Numbered from the stretch's first letter, positions 1-12,305 are shown. The stretch: 64,000 nucleotides of DNA from Symsagittifera roscoffensis (GCF_963678635.1 NC_087069.1:18698660-18762659), one strand, 5' to 3'. The notes: a model not told the origin generated them from the sequence alone. Numbers and translations are program-made.

Positions 1-427
1 GCTTTGCCCTGATGCGAGCATTTTTTTGTATTTGAAGGGCGATTTTGCTTCCCATTTGCAAATGAACTCGAAAAGTTGTTGCGAAGAAAATCAAGAAGTC
101 AAATCAATGAAATAAAAAATTAAGCGTATCTAAATTTTATGACTCTCTGAGAACAAGCAACAACACTACCTACTAAAGTTCATTGGGTTCTCCAGACTTT
201 AAAAGAAGGAAATCTCAGAAATTTTGCATATGCTTCTAAAAGCTCCTGTGAAAGACTAGCTTTTTGGGTTTGAATAGGAACTCAGCTGTGTTCGGAGAAA
301 TCAATTTTTAAAAAATGTTGTAATGTTAACCAATTTTGGCTATCATTGTTTTTTAACCCGATCTAATTCAATTTTGTTCACCATATTTTCAATTTTTGTT
401 CGGGTATCCTAATAATAGCTGCAAACA

Positions 428-890
428 GGGCTGCTTGTATATCAGGACGAAGCCATGAGTTTTGCGACTGCAGCTCAAGGTCTAACGAGTGAGTCATCAT
501 ACCGTATTAAGTTTTTCTTGATTTTTGGAAAAACTTCATTCATACGCTCTGTGAAAAACACAGTCATGTCATTCGAGACTAACAACATAATATTAGTTCC
601 AAATAGCTTGCCTAGAACTAAAAAAAATTCTGAGCCGGATTAAATGAACAGTTGCGCTTTAATACAACAAACCATGTTGTTGTTGTCCCAATTGAGCATA
701 TGTGGCACTTTTTAAACCGCTATCTAAAATAATCACAGATAGAATAATTTTTCGGGTTTCAGCTAAGACATCAATACCTTTCAGATGGTATCAAAAAAGC
801 AATTCAAAAAATTGGAGCCTGTCTGAAGAAAAAAAAACAGCACCGAGCACAAATAATCCAACCTTCGTTCGAATATTGGAACAAAATGCC
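428..890 (+). repeat. Dispersed repeat R1, copy A
   Basis: Diverged copy of a roughly 540-bp non-coding repeat whose better copies are at 6906-7449, 13918-14450 and 25494-25956. It starts with a degraded version of the capping motif CTGCTCGTATCAGGGCGAAG and ends near a GGAACAAAA motif, as the other copies do. Confidence 0.6.
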
Positions 891-1654
891 AAACGCACGT
901 TCGCTTAATTAATTCACATATTATCGATTATTATGAATTTTGTTGGGGAGCTGTAATGGAAATTCTTTTGCAGAAAATCCAAAAAATAGGACGACATGAA
1001 ACTGGAACCATGTTGTTCAAATGGAAATTAGACGACTCTCGAAAATGCAACTATGAGAATTTAGACAAAAATGAGCGGTCGTCGGTTGTGAAATTGGTTA
1101 CAGACTACATTTAGCTTTCGGTTGGTTTCACTAATGCAACTCATTTTAGAGCATGTCACAGCTGAAAACATTTTTATAGGTAGTCTTAGAATTTGGATAA
1201 GTTTGATCTGTTTCGAAGTTATTTTCATTTTTTGTGTTAGTATGACTTCTTGTTAGTAATACATCAATTTGTATCAAAAAATTGTCGTCTAAACTACGTT
1301 TTTTTTACAGACATCGTCTAAAGTTTTTTTTCGTCCATTTGTAACATATGGAAACGATTAGTGGTATATAATTCAGCCGAGGTAGAAACCAGCGAAAGTA
1401 TAAGCCAGGAAAAAATGCGTAACTGTTAAATAATAGTTAAGTAACAGTTAATTTAACAGTTCCGAAAGTCACGCAAACTTCATTAATATATCGTAACTTT
1501 TCGGTTGGCTAAATTTTCTTGCGCATTTTTGGTTGCTATATACTGTGGCTGGTTTGCTTACGCTCAAAGGACTAAAATATTATCCTAACAGCTGTTTTCG
1601 CAGAAACTTACTGTATAGGTTAAAATTTGATAGAATCTGGTTTTAACGAAAGAT

Positions 1655-2195
1655 AGTCAACAGACAGTTGGAAAAGAGGCAAGGATAAAATGAACGCAAG
1701 AAAACAGAAAAAAGAAACGGACTTATTTTTGAAAAGTCTTCAACTATCGAGTTTCAAAGTAAAAAACACATGGCCTTAACCTGCTCTGATTTTCTAGACT
1801 ATTTTATAATTGACACTTTTTTGATGAAAGTAACTCAATTTGAGAAAACTGGATCAATAGGTAAAGTTCTCATTCAGCTGAGAAATCTAAAAATTAAAAT
1901 TCACACTTTTGAAACTAGAAGTTGTTCACGTTTTTTTGCTTCATTTCCACGTTCGTATTTGGAGAGTACAATTTACCCGACTTTCGGTAAATACATTTAA
2001 AATGAGCTCAAAAAAGCCTATGTACCTAAGTGCATTCATATTCATAAATGCATGAATATGTATGAATGCACATCTGTAGTTATTAGAGCGTTTCAAAACT
2101 TTTTCCTGAAAACAAAACGCAAAAAAAGTCACCAAGACCGTTATGAAAATCTTCAATATGTTCATTGACTCTTAAAAAAGTTTTAAGAGATAGTC
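1655..2195 (+). repeat. Dispersed repeat R2, copy a
   Basis: Near full-length copy of the commonest repeat in the window. Hallmarks in order: CAACAGACAGTTGGAAAA, GAGAAAACTGGATCAATAGG, GAAACTAGAAGTTGTTCACG, a block rich in TGAATGCA and its inverse, and a terminal AAGACC/CACT motif. No coding capacity is evident. About fourteen full or partial copies occur in the window, all in plus orientation. Confidence 0.8.
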
Positions 2196-2221
2196 TCAGC
2201 AAAATGTATTTAAACACTAAC

Positions 2222-2289
2222 AGTATGCACTGAATTTCCTTGTCTTCGTCGGGAGCGGCCAGAACGCCTCCAAACTCCTTGCACGATTT
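2222..2289 (-). CDS. Exon 4 of the lectin-like gene (lectin alpha-helix 1)
   Basis: Short 68-bp exon, acceptor GTGCTTAG|AAA and donor ACT|GTTAGT. It encodes KSCKEFGGVLAAPDEDKE, the classic A-x3-C-x3-GG-LA segment of C-type lectin-like domains. It ends in phase 2, so at least one more exon must follow outside the window. Confidence 0.68.
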
Positions 2290-5200
2290 CTAAGCACCAG
2301 ATCAAACAGAATTATTACTTTTAAAATAAAATGCCCGGCAGAAGAACCACGAATACCACACAAATGTGTCTAATTTAATTATACGCCAAATCAGATGCTG
2401 ATCTACGTTTTTAAGTTGCGACACTTTTCTTAAGCTTTCTGGACACCAGATGTTCTATTAACAATTGCTTTTTTATGCTTTCTCTGTCGAAAATACAATT
2501 CGTCGAAATTGCCGGTCCAAAACTCATAAAACTATAACGAACTTTTTGATAAAAAACTTGATTGGACTACATGTTGACACTATTGCATGGGTTTATCTCG
2601 GGTTACATAATAGGCCCATTTTGATTTTTTGCTTAACATCCGGCAGTTTTAGTGCATCTTTTGTTGACTAAGAGGACCAAATGCGCCAAGGACCGAATGC
2701 GCTAAATACTTGTCAGCCAATCAGAATCGATTATTCATAAATTCTAAGGAAATAAGCGATACAATCAGTCAGTTTTGAGCGGTTCAAATGGGATTGATTG
2801 ATTGATAATTTTAGCGCATTCGGTTTTTTGCTCATGAGAATACCCCTCTACCCCCTTATTGACAAGTTCTTCCCTATTTGCAAACAATTGGGTTGTTCGT
2901 TGTTATAGAGGTCCGTAAAAACTTTTCTTTCTCACCCTGGCCGATGTTACAGTGACTGGCGTGTTGCCAAAGTGCATGTATTCTGCATACCAGCTGCAGT
3001 TCTGGTCCACTCTGGTCCACAGACGTTCACTGGGCGGACACTTCCCGTTGTCACGCATATCCTGTTTCAAAAATACAGTGCAAATTATTACCATATAGTT
3101 AATTTCTTTATCAGTCACACTCTAAAAATTAAATTAAGTTTGGCACGACTGTTTTTTCATGTTAAAATGAGTAAAAATAAGTTTCGAAACTAAAGTAAGC
3201 GGTTTTAGATCACAGTTTTGCTCAGATTTGACCACTTTCAATGGTTATTGTCAACAACAAACTGATGATAAAAAACTTAAACATACCCAAAGCTTTTTTT
3301 TCGGCTCAATGTGTGTCTTCTCAAGAATTGTCGGCTATGTACCGCTTTTTAAATTTTCAATGGTTGTGTTTCGATGGATGCTTCTTTACCATATAATCAG
3401 TTTGCTTGTCATCTTTTTTTAATAACAAGATACGTTGTTCAAAACAAAATCAAGACCAAAATATTAAAATTTTGGTAGATTACTTTTTTCGATTGTAAAC
3501 AGAGAATGTATTTCTTTTCAGCGGTTTCCGCCTCTATTTCTGTCAGTTAGTTTTTTATACTAAGTTTTCTCAAATGCAAGTGATTTGGACTTTTGTTTTG
3601 TCTCTGGGCTGAAATATCCGGTCAGTACAAACTGAAAGTGACGCGTTTAAAAATAAAATATTTCAATTTTTCAATTTCAGCAGAGGATTTTGGCGGCAAT
3701 AATCGTTTAGGGGCGACAAACAAATTGAGCAAAATAGTCATCTAAAACTGCTCCTTTTGATTTCGAAACCTGTTTTGACTAATTTTAACACTTAAAGAAA
3801 ACAGCGATGTTCTAGATGCATTTTCTTGATTCGGGCGGTTCAAGTCGGATATAATCTCGAAAATTTTTCTGAGGATTTTCAGGATAACCCCATCGACAAG
3901 TTTTATAGTTCTTAACTTAATGTTAGTGGTTTTGAATTGTACAAGCGTATCAATACTTACTTGTTTTTGTATTATTTTCCCAAAGGACCAAAAACAGCAT
4001 TTATGCACAATTTCTCTACAAATTGTCTTTAAGAAGAATTTAAGAAGAAATCTTTTTTTCAATTAAGAAGAAAAATTTAGATAAACCGTAGTTGAAAAAA
4101 CTATTTTAACTTAAGTTGCACTATGCAAATCAAACAAGCTCATTTGTAACTAAGGATTTTGCATTTTCCAGTAGAGATAAAATTCGAAAACCATTTCCGC
4201 TATCGGGTTTATCCAGTAGCGGATTTAGGTGGGAGAAGATGGCCGAAGTTTTCAGAAGCGTCTTCGGCACCAGTAAATTTTATTTTTGAAGGCGGAGCGC
4301 GCTCCAAGAGAAAACACAATTTCCAGTCAAAACTGTCCAAAAATTGCCTAAAACGGGTTGACCTAATTGGTCAAAACAGTCTTTTTAGTGATTTGGAAGA
4401 GCTCGCAAAATCAATTTGGTCGACATAAAATAAAACCACTTTTTTTTTGAAAATTGCCCCTCAATAAAAATCTAGAACCGTTTATCTCCAGTTCCGGTAC
4501 CAATGATGAATCATTTCAGCCCTCCAATCGAGTAAAAACAATGTGTAGTCCCAGCATATTTTTCTGTATTCCGGCGAACTCGTGCTTGTCAGGCTGCTCA
4601 AATCGGTCAGAGAAAAAAAGTGACCTACCAATGGAGGGAGAGAGACTCTGAATTTTTCTTAAGAGAGAGACTCTGAAAATGGTAGGCTAGCGTTTTCAGA
4701 GTCTCTCTCTCTTAAAAATATAAAAACAAGTGACTGTTCAGAACATTTTACTTATCATACTTGCAGATATAGCATCGGCATGTTCAACAACAGCTGTTTT
4801 CTCTAGTTCCAGTTCAGCTATCTTTTTCTGGAGCTCTTCGACAAGCTTTTCAGGTGTACTAGCAAAGCAAATACACCTCAGAAAGCGATCCCACTTTGAT
4901 TTGCTTGAACAGTTCAATAAGCGAAAAAGACCCAAACACAACCGCTAATGTGGCAACTTGTCTTTCATCTTCACAACATCTAAATTTTAACTCAAAGTTA
5001 ACATTTCAAGGTTGGAATAAAATGTTCCGTTGTTGCTCAATGACTCCAGTTTATCCTGTAACACGTAAATTGTTTGCGTTATCGGAGACCCAAAAAATTT
5101 CTGGTATCTTCGAAGAAGTACTTTCAGCTGCACTTCATTGCATTTACCCCAGTCAGTTTGAATTTTGTCATCATCGTCATCTGAAATAGTATGCAAATAC

Positions 5201-8200
5201 TTCACTTATTCCTGATTTGTCCTTGAAAATGTCAAGTTTTCTCCAAACCGTTGTAAGAAGACTCGTCTAGGTGTATGGCAAACCGCTTACCCCAAAACTT
5301 TTTGGTGATCTCGGATTTTATGAATGGAACAAGGCCATGCACAAGCATATACGTTGCTTTGTTAGGCCCAAAAGCCAGCTTTGTGTGACCTGAGTCCAGA
5401 AAATTTTGTGAATACATATCTCTCCACGACTGAAACTGTCGCTCGTCCGGAATGGACAACCAAGTAAAATTAATTTTAGCACGTGCAGAGCTACAGCTTT
5501 ATTTGCAATAGCGTTCTCGTCAACCTGGTCGTTTACCAGCTGCTTTATAGTCGGATGGTCTTATGGTCTTTTTTAGCTTGCTCAGTTTTGACGCGCAGTG
5601 GTCTTATGCATGACCGATAGAAGCTTGCCTTCCTTTTGCTACCGACAACTCGCAAAAACAGAAGCGGCATCGAGTCGAATCGTTTTTAACGGGAAGCGCC
5701 CAAATGAACTCTTGTTGAAATTTCTGATTGAACGTGCAACGTCCCATGATCTTATCTGGAAAAATTCTCGATAGATACTAGGATTTCTTTGATACGCACA
5801 ACAGTTTCAACAAAAATAACCTAGAAAAATTAAGTGACCAATAAGAGACTGAAAGTGACCAGGTTACTTAAAATAATCAGTTTGAGCAGCCTGGTGCCTG
5901 TGTATGCTACTGCCATATTGAAACGAGGCGTTTTGATCCTTCTCGGTAAACCCAGTCATTTCACAAGCTTGAGTGACGACAAAACATGCTGAACAATTGA
6001 TTAGAGAGTGCAAATACAAATTCATAAGAATTGCACTTTGCAGAAGGTGATCATGATCAATAATTTGAAAAATAAAGTTTAATGGAAGTGGACACAGTAA
6101 ATAAACCTGAAATTGGGCAGGCTGTAGAATAAACAAAATTTGCGATGTATGTACCCTCCAAGTCTCTTTTCATACTCGTGCTTTTTTATAAACAGCTATT
6201 GTTTGTAATGAAAAAATTGCTGAATTCGGAATGATAAGGATGGAGAATAATTTTTCCTTTTTTCTTTCAAAATGGTTTTTATGTACCTGCTCATCCGCGC
6301 AGCTGCATGAGTAGACTCCAAACTGTTCATTGGAGCACACTTGGTCGAATGCACAGAGCGGATAGTGGATATTGTTCACGAGACAGTAACCCTTTCCACG
6401 CTCATTCAAGGTCTGGCTCAGGGAACTGCAAACGATTACATTTTCTCAATGAGAATAATTCAAACACCCTAGCGAAAGATAAATTTGACAAACCTTTGCA
6501 ATTAGCTCGGAAAAAATCTGGCAGGCAGTTGATTTGCAGACAAGAGCTTTGAATTTACATAAATATTTCAGAAATATAGCGAAACACGACGGTAGATTAA
6601 ACACAAAATACTTCCTATTATTGAAACAAGTTTGTTTTAAACTTTGACATTTGCACTTGTGTTATCCAGGACATACTTTATTTTGAAAAGAGACAAATAC
6701 AGGAAAAAACAATTTCGCCAAAAACTATCAGTTCGAAAAAAAATTCTTTTAACTCTACCGTTCGACATCTTTGGCTTCGATTAACTATTTCAGAGGCGCT
6801 TGAAATGGGCTGCAAAGTTCCACGGCGTTCTCGCAATGAGATTTCATTTGGTTGCAAATGTAGTAAATTGTACAGTGAATGGAACCTACATTGCAAACAA
6901 TTTATTGTTCCGACTTTCGATACGAAAGTAACGGAATACTTGTGCTCGGGGTGTGTTTTTTTCTTCAGACAAGTTTCGACTTTTTAACTAGCCATTTTTG
7001 ACGGCATTTGTTAAATCATTCGAAAGGTTTTGTTGTCCTGAGCTAAAATTTGAAAAGATATTTCACCTGTGATCATTTTTCGTAAAGTTACGGGGGTTTA
7101 AAGATTGTCATTTTGGCCAATTTGGTACAATTAACGCTCGATTTATTTCGCGCTATTAACGCGTAAGCGGAGATTTAATTCGTGTTAGAAATCGTTCCAA
7201 ATTGGTTGAAAATAGCCTGTTTGCCATAATTGATTTGTTACAAGGAGCAAAATCTATCCTTTTGTACTTTATATGGCCTGTGGGGGGATGATTTTCATAA
7301 AAAATTTCAAATTTTAGAAAAAAAATGTTCTTCTAAAATTTGAAATTCATTTTGTTTTATTTAATTTAATTTTTTAATGTTATCACTGTTCCAAAAACCT
7401 TAAATGGCAATCGGAACATTTAGGATTTCGCCCTGATACGAGCAGTCTTGTTAGTATTATTATAACTATTTGATTTATATTTCCCCACACACTCGAAAGC
7501 TGCGCTCCCGGTAGAAGAAATCAAGCAAAAAAGGAGAACAAGCTGATACTTCGTGGCAGATGACTATAGAGACAAAAAAGACGAGCATTTATACTTTTTT
7601 CGCTGATAACTCAACTGCACATACGCTCCCATGAGCAATGACTATTCAATATTGGTGTTACAATAATGATATAGAAACACATTTATAATGACTTTGGCAA
7701 GTTTCAAACAATTTTGGAAGTTTTTAAGTTCGGTGAATTTTTCTAGAAATTTCCTTCTTTTACATGATGTTATCAGAATTATCATCTTAAATTGAACACT
7801 TTCAGTTTGAAAACTTAATTTCCTGACCAATTTAGGACAAGTTTTTTGAAAACCATTTTTTTTTCATCCGCAATCAGATTTGAGTTTTGCCAACTTCGTC
7901 TGCTCATTTATCTGTCTGTTAAGGTGGTTGTATACTGACTCGCCCGACATCATCTTTGAGACAATCAAAATTGGCAACACAAGGTAGTAAGTTAGATATC
8001 GTTAGATATCTACAAGTTTCAAACAGTGGCGAAGCGGAACAAGGACAAAACAAGGAAGCGGATACGTAAAAAAAATTCAAAAACTCGAAAATGTCAAAAA
8101 AACTAGATCTAGCGAAATGAATTAGCTTACTTTTGAAACAAAAACGTGCCAAGACGATTGAGGATAAAATTAGCCAAAAAAATTAATAAGACGGTAACAA

Positions 8201-11200
8201 AACCGAAAATACCTTAGCACAAGCCATTTAAACCAAAAAAATCAAAACGGTAACAAAGCCAAAAACACACACACAAACTTTATCCGCGGGTCAAATGAAA
8301 CAAAATAATGCCACTAAACTGATAAGGTATTGGCTGAAACCTATTAAGCTGAAAAAATGAATTAAAAAAAGCCGAAAAATCAAAAAAAAAAATTAGGGCT
8401 GGTAAAAAAATAGTAAATCCCCCTCACCATCAAACACACGCACAAAAACAACTTTTTTTCCTGTAAAACGGCGCAAAATGAGGCCACTATGCCGAAAAAA
8501 TATAGGGCAAAACCAATCAAATCGGTAGAAAATAACTTTAAGAAAGCCGAAAAAGACTAGTAAGAATTTATCAAGTTTTCCTCACCCTGGAAAAACATAC
8601 GCAAAAAATTGCCCGTGGAACGACAACGCAAAATGAGGCTATTAAGCCAATGTAAGACACGCTGAAGCCTGAAAAACCAAAAAAAAAACGAAATTTAATT
8701 AAATCGAGTTGGTAAAATTAAAACCAACATAAAAAGATAACTTTGTATAGGACAGATAATGTAAATGCTAGCATGCAGAAAAAATTAATTTGTAGCGGTA
8801 AAGATGAAAAGAGAGAGTCCTCTGCCCAACATTATTTATGGGTAAAAAGTATAGTACCCGATTGCAATACCCTTGCTTATCTCAAGGGTAATAAGTAAGA
8901 AAAAAACTTGTTGATTCTCGGACAAATGAAATTGAGGGAAGCTTATCCTTTTTTCTGCTTTTAACTTTTCCACGCAAAAAAGTTACCTCTAAAAAAACTA
9001 CAGTAGTTCTTGTTATATCAATTTACAATTTTCAGTCGTGATTTGATCGACTTTTAAAAACCGGTTGAACTTTTTGGTTTTTAGTCTAATTTTGAGCAAG
9101 TAACGCCAGTAAAAAGGTGCCATTAATACTTTTGCTTAAGCCGTGAAAAACAAACTTTCACACCAGGACAAGTAATGTTGCAGCTTGAGTTAAAGTTTCC
9201 TTGGCAAAAAAAGGTAAAAACGCAAAAAAAAACAAAAAAAAACTGCCGCAATTAAATAAGTCAACCGCACGGGTTGAACGTCATAGATAAGTGCAAGAAA
9301 TTGCTTCTAAATCAACCAGCACAATAACAACGTTCAAATTTTTAAAAAATGATCACAAAATAAGTGCTTTTTTATTGGAATTGAAGCTAAGCGTGACGAA
9401 AGTTTCGAAAAATTTCCAAAGTCGTCATAAGCTAAAATTTTGATTTTTTTTAACAAAAGCTGCCAGTAATTTCTATTTAGAATAGAAGAAAAAACAAACT
9501 AGCAATCTCAATTGTCTAATAAAACGCAAAAACCAAAATTTCCCAAACTTCATTCTGGGAATCAGATTCACACAACGACTCCCAGTTCGATTTTATAACC
9601 AAGCAGAAAAACAGGCCATTAAGTTTAGAAATTCACTACCAATAATTTCAGTTAAACACGCGCTTTACAAAGAAATCTAATTTGAAATGATGCCTACACT
9701 TCTTGTCCCTGAATTTCGAAAACAAACGTTGTTGCATCTCAACCTGATTAAAACTGCTATGTTTAACTCCAAATTCCACTGAAAATTTGCAGAATCAAAA
9801 GATTAGTGGTGGAATTCGATTCAACGAACAAAACGTAGCTAGCGATCGAGTTCTCACAGAGAGGCGAACTTTCACTTTGCATACCCAAGCAAAATTATGA
9901 CCGATAACGCTACTGGTAACAACTGAATAAGTAGAACTTTGAATCTAAAAAATTTCATAAGCGACGCACGCCAATTATGAGTCTGCATAGTTGCTAAGTG
10001 ACGTAAGCCATTTATGCGCATTAGCAAAACCAGTCAATTTAAAAAAGAAAGAAATTTACCAACTAACATGCCTGAATTTATAGAGCGGACACATTTTAAC
10101 TAGTATACGAAAAAATTCATTAAAAACATCCGACCCTGCCCAGGTACGAACCCCTTAATTTGCTGCTGATCTCCTAGTGTACCTCTATGCTACAGATCCA
10201 TGATACCTAGAAGCTAAAATGCTATTTGTAATATAATAGTAAATGTTCTTACCATTGGCTGTACTTGATAGCTGGATCAAAATGAACACTTTCAAAATGA
10301 ACACATTTTGTCACAACAATTGCATCGCAAGAAAATTTGCGACTGAGGTCAGAAAAAAATCATACCATAACATAAGCTATCAAAAACCCGCATTGTCTGT
10401 GTAATCCAAAGATTTTTTCGCCAACCGAAAGTTGATATTTCACCGTTTTAATGGGTGATATGTTACAATAGGTTGCAGGTTCAAAATAAATATCAGTATC
10501 GTTGCTGTTGTACTTCGAACACTATTTATAGTTTTTTTTTCAAAGCCAAATTATTTTGCAAAAGAAGTGTAAAAGTTGAAATTTGAATGAAATTTTATCT
10601 GGCAGAGTAATTTATCAACAAAAACTATCTTAGTAGAATGAACAATTGAGTAAAAGTGAAAGACTATATTATGCATTATAGTTTTCAAATTTAATACATG
10701 TACTATTCTCAAAATTACCACTTATTGTAATATATCACCGCTTAATGATATACTTTTTTTTATTTCCTGTACATTTTTGACTTCAACACATTTTCGGAAT
10801 AGTTTGAAACTCGGTTCTAAGTTTGAGGGATTCAGGGACAATGTCTTCGAAAACCAAATCACTACCAAATTTCCCGAGCTTAGCGCAGTAACGCAGAAAT
10901 TTTAACATGACAGCATAACGAATGAAAAATTACCTTCAATTCAGTAACTACATATTGCGCTGTCAGAAAAATTAACACAAACACGATAGAATTTAGCAAT
11001 ATTTGTTAAATAAAAAATTTTCCGAAAATGTGTATCGTAAAACATGCGTCTGATTGTATGCGTATTTCTCAAGTAAGAATCTGCTGGGAACAAATTTGGC
11101 GCAGAAAATAGAGGTATTCATATATCTCTAACGAGCTTTTTACTCAAAAATCAAAATCCACGCCTTCGAAGAACTATTCATAAGTTTATTCATAAGCTAA

Positions 11201-12305
11201 CCGGATCTTGTTAACTATCCCCCCCCCCTATGCATTTATTATTTTTTCTGTATAAAATATGCATTTCAAAAATGCCAACAATGAGGTGGGTTTTCATTTT
11301 AGCGCGTTCGTATTTGTATTACTCATTATTTATATAAAACCCACGTAAAAATTTTTATCAATCTATATTTTCTGAAAATTGTTTTAAGCTATTGAAAATG
11401 TGGCCGCCAAAGTTGAATTTATGGAAAACTAAATGGGGGGGGGGGGGGGGGAACAGTTAACAAGATCCAGCAAACCTTATCACAGGTGATTGGAACTGAA
11501 ATTAATGCCCTTTACTTAGCTAACTGAACACATCGATATACCGTTGGAAGTGTCAATGAACGCACAGCAACCAAAAAAAAAAGCTAACTTGTTTTTTGAA
11601 ATTCTTCAACGATCAGATTTCAAAATGTCCTGAAAAGTATTTGACAATGAAGAACTATGTGATACACTTTTTTTATAAAATCAACCCAAACTGAGAAAAC
11701 TAAATCAATAGCTGAGTTTTTTTATTTCGCTGATACCTCTGAAAACTCAAGTCCCCTGTCGAAACTAGATGTCGTTCACGTTTTTTACCGCCATTTCCAC
11801 TTTCGTTATTAGAATGCGTAATTTGCCTTTCTTTTACCAAATGAATTAATTCAAGTTTTGATCAATAATTACTTCAAAAGTCAAACCGCAAAAGATCAAA
11901 ATTGGCATCATTGACTCTTCTTTAAAAAAATCATAGCTTAACGTTCATTGAACACTAGAATACTTACTCGCAGGCATCACTCGTGAACGAGTACACTTTA
12001 CACGCATTCGTGATCCCCACATCTTCTGTCGAGTTCATCATCGGCTGAATGAACTCAGGCATCAGATCTATGCCACAGAAATGCGATTCCTTGCAATACA
12101 CAACACTAGTTGCTTGGAACTTGCCAGCCTCCAGTAAGCAGATTCGTTCCGACAAGCCGAAAAGCTTAGATGCGACGTATTTTGTAGCAACTGTTTGGTA
12201 AATTTTGAAATCACAGGAATAATAATTAACGGTATCTTCCGTAGCGCAAATTTCGCTTGCCACAGCAACCCAACAATTCAGAAAAACTATCAAAAATTTC
12301 AGCAT
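2222..12305 (-). CDS. Secreted cysteine-rich protein with EGF-like and C-type lectin-like parts (5' portion)
   Basis: Four exons join with matching phases and GT-AG borders: 12305-11968, 6425-6287, 3061-2936 and 2289-2222. The product opens with a clear signal peptide (MLKFLIVFLNCWVAVAS), so it should be secreted or extracellular. About 95 residues of cysteine-containing sequence of unknown family follow. Exon 2 holds an EGF-like cysteine pattern (YCLV, PLC, VC, YSCSC). Exons 3 and 4 give the first half of a C-type lectin-like domain: CPPSERLW, CSWY, an AR-C-GG-LA core and an acidic E-I segment. The second half of the domain, with any sugar- or calcium-binding residues, is not visible and should lie left of the window. 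I chose the ATG at 12305 because it starts the signal peptide; the frame is open upstream to 12473. I know no named protein with this exact layout. Extra exons inside the long introns cannot be excluded, although the phases need none. Confidence 0.72.
2692..2824. mobile_element. Small MITE-like element with perfect 15-bp inverted ends
   Basis: ACCGAATGCGCTAAA at 2692-2706 is repeated as its exact reverse complement at 2810-2824. The 133-bp unit is non-coding. This layout suggests a miniature inverted-repeat transposon, but no second copy was seen to confirm it. Confidence 0.4.
2936..3061 (-). CDS. Exon 3 of the lectin-like gene (C-type lectin start)
   Basis: Acceptor TTGAAACAG|GAT and donor CCAGG|GTGAGAAAG. 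The 42 codons are in phase 0 at both ends. The CPPSERLW and NCSWY motifs match the opening strands of a C-type lectin-like fold, and TSAR leads into the helix completed by exon 4. Confidence 0.7.
4661..4712. repeat. Long purine/pyrimidine hairpin
   Basis: AGAGAGAGACTCTGAAAA is followed 13 nt later by its reverse complement TTTTCAGAGTCTCTCTCT, making a stem of at least 17 bp. A third half-arm (AGAGAGACTCTGAA) lies just upstream at about 4639. Confidence 0.75.
5232..5459 (-). pseudogene. hAT-type transposase remnant
   Basis: A 75-codon open stretch reads FLDSGHTKLAFGPNKATYML, then GLVPFIKSEI, then HLDESSYNGLEK. Uncharacterised hAT-superfamily transposases have a similar order: a DS-K-F-R-K-x-Y-GL-P segment followed by a DE-(S/T)-x-N motif carrying the first catalytic acid. 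The frame closes right after this and continues in other frames (LDIFKDK), and neighbouring open stretches at 4738-5205 have no clear match, so this is a broken relic inside an intron. The assignment comes from motif resemblance only. Confidence 0.45.
6287..6425 (-). CDS. Exon 2 of the lectin-like gene (EGF-like)
   Basis: Acceptor CGTTTGCAG|T and donor CAG|GTACAT flank 139 bp that complete the phase-2 codon and end in phase 0. The 46 codons contain a C-x8-C-x5-C-x9-C-x-C spacing resembling an EGF module (LCAFDQVCSNEQFGVYSCSC). Confidence 0.7.
6906..7449 (-). repeat. Dispersed repeat R1, copy B
   Basis: Inverted relative to copies A, C and D. It runs from GTTCCGACTTTCG to CCCTGATACGAGCAGTCTTG and includes the conserved CGCGCTATTAACGCGTAAGC core that copy C carries in the other orientation. 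Non-coding. Confidence 0.8.
8262..8690. repeat. Degenerate A-rich tandem repeat, about 165-bp unit
   Basis: Three diverged units each carry a CACACGCACAAA-like start, a GCAAAATGAGGCCACTA-like middle and an A-rich CCGAAAAA tail. Confidence 0.5.
8835..8905 (+). repeat. Short repeat module with CAAGGGTA hairpin
   Basis: GTAAAAAGTATAGTACCCG followed by ATACCCTTGCTTAT and CAAGGGTAAT; the ACCCTTG/CAAGGGT arms can pair. The same module is at about 32385-32450, with relatives at 19905, 22858, 37630 and 49290, so it is part of a widespread repeat (family R3). Confidence 0.55.
9850..10345 (-). repeat. SINE-like repeat R4, copy 1, with tRNA-like segment
   Basis: About 80% similar over its length to 42270-42745. 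Read on the minus strand, 10125-10203 has an A-box-like TAGCATAGAGGTACACTAGG and a B-box-like GGGTTCGTACCTGGG, the layout of a tRNA-derived SINE head. Confidence 0.55.
11203..11468. mobile_element. MITE-like element with G/C-tract inverted ends
   Basis: The left end GGATCTTGTTAACT plus a C10 tract is mirrored by the right end, a G-tract of about 19 plus AACAGTTAACAAGATCC. The 266-bp unit is non-coding. A second member with related ends is at 32923-33138. Confidence 0.55.
11535..11945 (+). repeat. Dispersed repeat R2, copy b
   Basis: Diverged, shortened copy with the CTGAGAAAACTAAATCAATAG, GAAACTAGATGTCGTTCACG and terminal CATTGACTCTT motifs in the usual order. Confidence 0.65.
11968..12305 (-). 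CDS. Exon 1 of the lectin-like gene (signal peptide, Cys-rich)
   Basis: Encodes about 112 residues with a hydrophobic signal peptide at 1-17, eight or more cysteines and a possible N-glycosylation site (NST). It ends in phase 2 at a strong donor, GA|GTAAGTATTC. I recognise no domain family for residues 18-112. Confidence 0.75.

Larger units (their letters stand above)
1..2221. other. Repeat-filled stretch, no gene seen
   Basis: I see no exon here on either strand. The first 30 bases are the end of a hairpin-capped repeat (family R1, minus orientation), 428-890 is a longer R1 copy, and about 1655-2195 is a copy of the abundant repeat R2. The rest is AT-rich with no recognisable coding signature. 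The remaining exons of the lectin-like gene that ends at 2222 must lie beyond the left edge, or here in a form I could not recognise. Confidence 0.6.
3062..6286 (-). other. Intron 2 of the lectin-like gene
   Basis: AT-rich intron. It contains a block at about 4210-4460 related to 30920-31130 (shared GAGCTCG-AAAATCAAT-TGGTCGA motif), a strong hairpin at 4661-4712 and a decayed hAT-like transposase fragment at 5232-5459. I see no further exon of the host gene. Confidence 0.5.
6426..11967 (-). other. Intron 1 of the lectin-like gene
   Basis: This 5.5-kb intron holds an R1 copy (6906-7449), a degenerate A-rich tandem repeat (about 8262-8690), an R4 SINE-like copy (9850-10345), a G-tract MITE (11203-11468) and an R2 copy (11535-11945). 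No open reading frame longer than about 80 codons and no exon-like cysteine pattern was found. Confidence 0.55.

Noticed and set aside
4738..5205. Minus-strand frames with a coiled-coil look (PEKLVEELQKKIAELELEK)
   Set aside because: Short, interrupted, without splice signals fitting the lectin-like gene; possibly decayed transposon sequence, but no motif to name.
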